Of a DNA stretch of 8,206 nucleotides, positions 5,603-8,206 are shown piece by piece. The position numbers and the translations under genes were made by a program. The first letter of the stretch is position 1. The number at the start of each line of letters is the position of its first letter. This stretch comes from an uncultured Bacilli bacterium (GTDB lineage: Bacteria > Bacillota_I > Bacilli_A > RF39 > UBA660): the NCBI GenBank assembly GCA_947632685.1, contig CANRQD010000059.1:1-8206 (forward strand), read 5' to 3'. The notes under the pieces are model-generated. The model was not told the origin of the DNA, made no database searches, and saw only the letters and a program-made list of their open reading frames with translations.

Positions 5603-7219
5603 ATGGATATTATCAAAGCTAGACAACAATTATTAATCGGTAAAACAATTTATGATATGAAATTAAAAGTAGCCGATTATGGTAGAGTTTCTACTGATAA
5701 AGATGATCAATTAAATTCATTAGAAAATCAAGTTAATTATTTTAGTGATATGATTAGTGGAGTAAAAAATTGGACTCATGTAAAAAGTTACGTTGATGAA
5801 GGAATTTCAGGGACACAAGTAAATAAAAGAGATCAATTTCTAAAAATGATTGAGGATGCTAAACTTGGTAAAATTGATTTAATTCTTACAAAAGAGGTTT
5901 CAAGATTTGCTCGTAATACAGTTGATAGTATTGAATATACTGAACTGCTTTTGAAATATGGTGTAATAGTTTTTTTTATATCCGACAATATTAATACTAT
6001 ATATCCGGATAGTGAATTTAGATTAACTTTAATGGCTTCTATGGCACAGGATGAGGTTAGAAAATTATCTGAAAGAGTAAAATTTGGAATAAAAAGAAGT
6101 ATAAAAGATGGTAAATTAGGAGGAAGTTCACTAACAGGTTATGATAAAAAAAATGGGAAACTTATAATTAATGAACAAGAAGCTCCTATTGTTAGAATTT
6201 TGTTTTCTCTTTATGCATCAGGACAATATGGTTTTTCAAAAATAGCTAAAATATTAAAAGATAAAGGTTATTATACAAAAAGAGGAAAACAATTTAGTAC
6301 AACTACATTAAAAAAAATGCTAAAAAATTATCGATATAAAGGATATTATACAGCTAATCTAAGTACAGTAGAAAATTATAAAACTCATAGAAAAAAAATA
6401 AATCCAAAAGATGAGTGGATTATATATAAAGATAAAACAGGTAATGTTCCAGCTATTATTTCAGAAGAACTTTGGGATAGAGCAAATAAAATTTATAATG
6501 AAAGAAACAATATATGGAATAAAAATGTGTTAAATAAAGAATTTTATTTAGAAAATAGAACTTATACTTCTAAATTAATTTGTAAAGAGCATAATACCTC
6601 ATTTATAAGATCTGCTTCTTGTAAAAGAAAAAATAATCCAGTATGGCAATGTAATTATTATTTAAGACATGGTCTTGATGGTTGTAAAACCCCAATTATA
6701 TATGAAAAATATTTAAATATAGTTTTTACAAATATAATAGAAAATATTATTGGTAATAAAGAAAATCTTATTAAAAGTATAATTAATGATTATAAAAATT
6801 TAATTACTGAAAATAATGATGAAAATAATCTAAATAAAAAAATTGCAGAACAAAATAATTTTAAAGATAAACTTTTAGATATGTTATTGCAAGGATTAAT
6901 TAGTAATGAAGAATATAAATTAAAAAAAGAAGATATTGATAATAATATTAAAAAATTAATGAACCAAACAAAAGTAAAAGTAACCTCTAGTAAATATATA
7001 ATATCTATAAATAAAACTTTAAAACACAAAATGGATATAAAAGATAATATCGGTAAGTATTTTAATTTATTTATTGATAAAGTTTTTATAAGTAAAATAA
7101 ATAATAATAGAAAGCATATTAAATTAGAGATATTATATAATTTTAAAAAAACAACTGAATTTGTAGAAATAAATATGGATAATAATAAAATTAAAAATAT
7201 TAGTGTTAATATGTACTAG
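5603..7219 (+). CDS. Large serine recombinase of element 2
   Basis: This 538-residue protein is the site-specific recombinase of element 2. The catalytic domain at about 20-170 has YGRVSTD (nucleophile Ser30, Arg28) and EVSRFAR (Arg101, Arg104). The recombinase DNA-binding domain covers about 178-300 (LYASGQYGFSKIAKILKDKG, RYKGYY). The zinc ribbon uses Cys327, His330, Cys350 and Cys361, so the second ligand is His where recombinase 1 has Cys. A coiled-coil insertion lies at about 405-455. It is clearly homologous to recombinase 1 along its whole length, including the N-terminal extension before the catalytic domain. GGAGG lies 9 bases upstream of the ATG. The TAG stop (7217-7219) directly abuts the attR half-site at 7220, the usual position for a phage-type recombinase gene. 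Confidence 0.95.
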   Translation: MDIIKARQQLLIGKTIYDMKLKVADYGRVSTDKDDQLNSLENQVNYFSDMISGVKNWTHVKSYVDEGISGTQVNKRDQFLKMIEDAKLGKIDLILTKEVSRFARNTVDSIEYTELLLKYGVIVFFISDNINTIYPDSEFRLTLMASMAQDEVRKLSERVKFGIKRSIKDGKLGGSSLTGYDKKNGKLIINEQEAPIVRILFSLYASGQYGFSKIAKILKDKGYYTKRGKQFSTTTLKKMLKNYRYKGYYTANLSTVENYKTHRKKINPKDEWIIYKDKTGNVPAIISEELWDRANKIYNERNNIWNKNVLNKEFYLENRTYTSKLICKEHNTSFIRSASCKRKNNPVWQCNYYLRHGLDGCKTPIIYEKYLNIVFTNIIENIIGNKENLIKSIINDYKNLITENNDENNLNKKIAEQNNFKDKLLDMLLQGLISNEEYKLKKEDIDNNIKKLMNQTKVKVTSSKYIISINKTLKHKMDIKDNIGKYFNLFIDKVFISKINNNRKHIKLEILYNFKKTTEFVEINMDNNKIKNISVNMY

Positions 7220-7262
7220 GTATCTCTTGTTTACATCTAAGGAACCCAGGGTTTGTAAAATT
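7220..7262 (+). other. attR of element 2 (right element/PBP junction)
   Basis: Element half-site 7220-7242 starts with GTATCTCTTG, followed by the crossover pair AA 7243-7244 and PBP codons CCAGGGTTTGTAAAA (NPGFVK). Only AA is shared contiguously with the left junction (T-AA-T against G-AA-C), exactly the 2-base overlap expected from a serine recombinase. Confidence 0.87.
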
Positions 7263-8112
7263 AGGACAATTATTAGGTAAAGAAAGATTATTTGCATATA
7301 TTGATAAATTTGGTTTTGGAGAAAAGACAGGTATTGATTTAACTGGAGAAGGTAGTGGAATTATTTTTGATTTAAATAAAGTAGGTAATGTAGAACAGGC
7401 AACAACTGCTTTTGGTCAGGGTGTAAGTGTAACTCCTATTCAACAAGTTACGGCAATATCATCAATAGTTAATGGTGGTTATTTATATAGACCATATATT
7501 TTAAAATCAATTAATGATGCAGTTACTAATAATGTTATAGAAGAAAAGTATAAACATTTAGTTAGAAGAACAATTAGTAAAGAAACATCTGCTATTATGA
7601 GAATGGGATTAGAAAGTGTTGTTGCTAAAGGTGGTGGTAAAGCTGCCTATATTGAAGGATATAGAATTGGAGGAAAAACAGGTACTGCCCAAAAAGCTAA
7701 AGATGGAAAGTATCTTGTAAATAACTATATAATGTCATTTGTATCAATTGTACCAGCTAATGATCCAGAAGCTGTATTATATTTAGCAATAGATAATCCT
7801 AAAAATACAGCGCTTTTATCTAGTTATACTACAACACCAATTGCTAGAAGAATTTTACTTGATATTATTGATATTTTAAAAATAGAAAAACAATCAGGTG
7901 GTATGGAAAAAGACTTAGAATGGACTGATAAAGTAATGTATGAGGTTCCAAATGTAGTAGGTATGAAAGTTGATGATGCTAAAAAGCTACTAGTTAATTT
8001 CACTATTGAATATTCAGGAACAGGTGATTATATAATTTCTCAATCACCTAATCCAAAAGAGAAAATAGAAGATCAATCAACAGTAAGATTAATGTTAGGA
8101 AACAAAAAATAA
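7243..8112 (+). CDS. spoVD: SpoVD/FtsI-type penicillin-binding protein, segment 3 of 3 (C-terminal part)
   Basis: The frame starts at the AA crossover and runs NPGFVKLGQLLGKERLFAYI through to the TAA at 8110-8112. It carries FGFGEKTGIDLTGEGSG, the conserved FGQGVSVTPIQQVTA segment, the third active-site motif KTGTAQ, and a single C-terminal PASTA domain from about base 7941 (YEVPNVVGMKVDDAKKLL ... ISQSPNP ... STVRLMLGN). One PASTA domain is typical of SpoVD and of some clostridial division PBPs. All motifs are intact and no internal stop is seen, so the segment is not decayed. It has no start signal at its 5' end; the internal ATG at 7597 falls in the middle of the transpeptidase domain and has no ribosome binding site, so it is unlikely to be used. 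Confidence 0.9.
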   Translation, partial: NPGFVKLGQLLGKERLFAYIDKFGFGEKTGIDLTGEGSGIIFDLNKVGNVEQATTAFGQGVSVTPIQQVTAISSIVNGGYLYRPYILKSINDAVTNNVIEEKYKHLVRRTISKETSAIMRMGLESVVAKGGGKAAYIEGYRIGGKTGTAQKAKDGKYLVNNYIMSFVSIVPANDPEAVLYLAIDNPKNTALLSSYTTTPIARRILLDIIDILKIEKQSGGMEKDLEWTDKVMYEVPNVVGMKVDDAKKLLVNFTIEYSGTGDYIISQSPNPKEKIEDQSTVRLMLGNKK

Positions 8113-8120
8113 GTTATATT

Positions 8121-8148
8121 CCTTTTATATGTTATAATAAATAAAAGG
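8121..8148. promoter_or_regulatory. Inverted repeat around the -10 box and ribosome binding site of the next gene
   Basis: CCTTTTAT (8121-8128) is the exact reverse complement of ATAAAAGG (8141-8148), with a 12-base loop. The loop holds the TATAAT box and the right arm overlaps the AAAGGAG ribosome binding site. It could be an operator or a weak hairpin hiding the ribosome binding site. It is not a standard terminator, having no GC-rich stem or T-tract. Confidence 0.5.
8130..8138 (+). promoter_or_regulatory. Extended -10 promoter for the FAD-dependent oxidoreductase gene
   Basis: TGTTATAAT is a perfect extended -10 element, 20 bases before the ATG at 8158. The -35 position (8110-8115, TAAGTT) is poor, which an extended -10 tolerates. 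The oxidoreductase may therefore be expressed separately from the interrupted PBP gene, with a very short leader. Confidence 0.5.
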
Positions 8149-8157
8149 AGTGATACT

Positions 8158-8206
8158 ATGTCTAAAGTTACTATAATAGGTGGAGGTGCATCAGGTTTAT
8201 GTGCTG
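8158..8206 (+). CDS. FAD/NAD(P)-dependent oxidoreductase, N-terminal fragment
   Basis: Only the first 16 residues are present; the rest lies beyond the window. MSKVTIIGGGASGLCA is a classic dinucleotide-binding beta-alpha start with a GxGxxG-type glycine motif. GGGASGL is typical of the HI0933/YhiN-like flavoproteins, but other FAD enzymes begin similarly. AAAGGAG lies 7 bases before the ATG. It is 45 bases downstream of the PBP stop, on the same strand. Confidence 0.75.
   Translation, partial: MSKVTIIGGGASGLCA

Larger units (their letters stand above)
3836..7242 (+). mobile_element. Element 2: serine-recombinase intervening element in the SxN codons of the PBP gene
   Basis: About 3407 bp between AA 3836-3837 and AA 7243-7244. 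It carries a minus-strand membrane protein gene, then a 66-residue SHOCT-like gene and a large serine recombinase on the plus strand, the latter ending next to the right junction. Precise removal rejoins QNSCN to NPGFVKLG in frame. The recombination module is homologous to that of element 1, but cargo and attachment sequences differ, so this is a related element with its own specificity, not a duplicate. Confidence 0.88.

Noticed and set aside
6790..7029. 79-codon open frame on the minus strand inside recombinase 2
   Set aside because: It lies wholly opposite the coiled-coil region of a well-supported gene; its hydrophobic translation is the expected mirror of AAA/AAT-rich codons.
406..7242. 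Self-splicing introns or inteins as the cause of the gene split
   Set aside because: Stops interrupt the frame at each left junction, there are no intein or intron-type sequences, and each insert encodes a serine recombinase beside dyad-symmetric att sites.
406..7242. Assembly chimera as the cause of the gene split
   Set aside because: Both junctions of both inserts share crossover cores, restore the frame exactly, and have symmetric element half-sites, which random misassembly would not give.
1..8206. tRNA, rRNA, CRISPR arrays, riboswitches
   Set aside because: No cloverleaf-like GC-rich blocks, no regularly spaced repeats and no recognisable aptamer cores were seen on either strand.

Overview
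The window is strongly AT-rich and has clear AGGAGG-type ribosome binding sites. It uses the standard code, with TGG for Trp throughout. The protein families point to a low-GC Bacillota (Clostridia, or an uncultured Bacilli lineage related to Mollicutes). I cannot place it more precisely.

The backbone is one gene for a class B penicillin-binding protein of the SpoVD/FtsI type, with a single C-terminal PASTA domain. It is cut into three segments: 1-405 (5' end outside the window), 3668-3835, and 7243-8112. The first cut lies in the codons of the active-site STFK (SxxK) motif, the second in the Asn codon of the SCN (SxN) motif. Joining the segments at the short sequences shared by both ends of each insertion restores one open frame reading ...EPGSTFKIMTTAAA... 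and ...QNSCNPGFVKLGQ..., followed by an intact KTGT motif. A second gene, starting at 8158, encodes an FAD/NAD(P)-binding oxidoreductase and is truncated by the window end.

Element 1 (about 3.26 kb, 406-3667) carries, in order: a 45-residue SHOCT-like protein, a large serine recombinase, and a two-gene cassette. The cassette encodes a protein with ADP-ribosyltransferase-like motifs and a small acidic protein overlapping it by 20 nt. It sits behind a perfect TTGACA-17-TATAAT promoter and a palindromic candidate operator. Element 2 (about 3.41 kb, 3836-7242) carries a polytopic membrane protein of GT-C glycosyltransferase type on the minus strand. Divergently from it run a 66-residue SHOCT-like protein and a second large serine recombinase that ends against the right attachment site. 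The two elements share the same recombination module but carry different cargo.

The layout resembles developmentally excised elements such as skin in sigK and SPbeta in spsM. Here two separate elements sit in one cell-wall gene, so the gene is functional only after both are removed. The recombinases would carry out integration and excision. The SHOCT-like proteins, which look like the coiled-coil segment of the recombinases, are candidate directionality factors. Separately, the first 107 bases form a perfect 45-bp inverted repeat that does not fit the protein family and looks like a fold-back join or assembly artefact.
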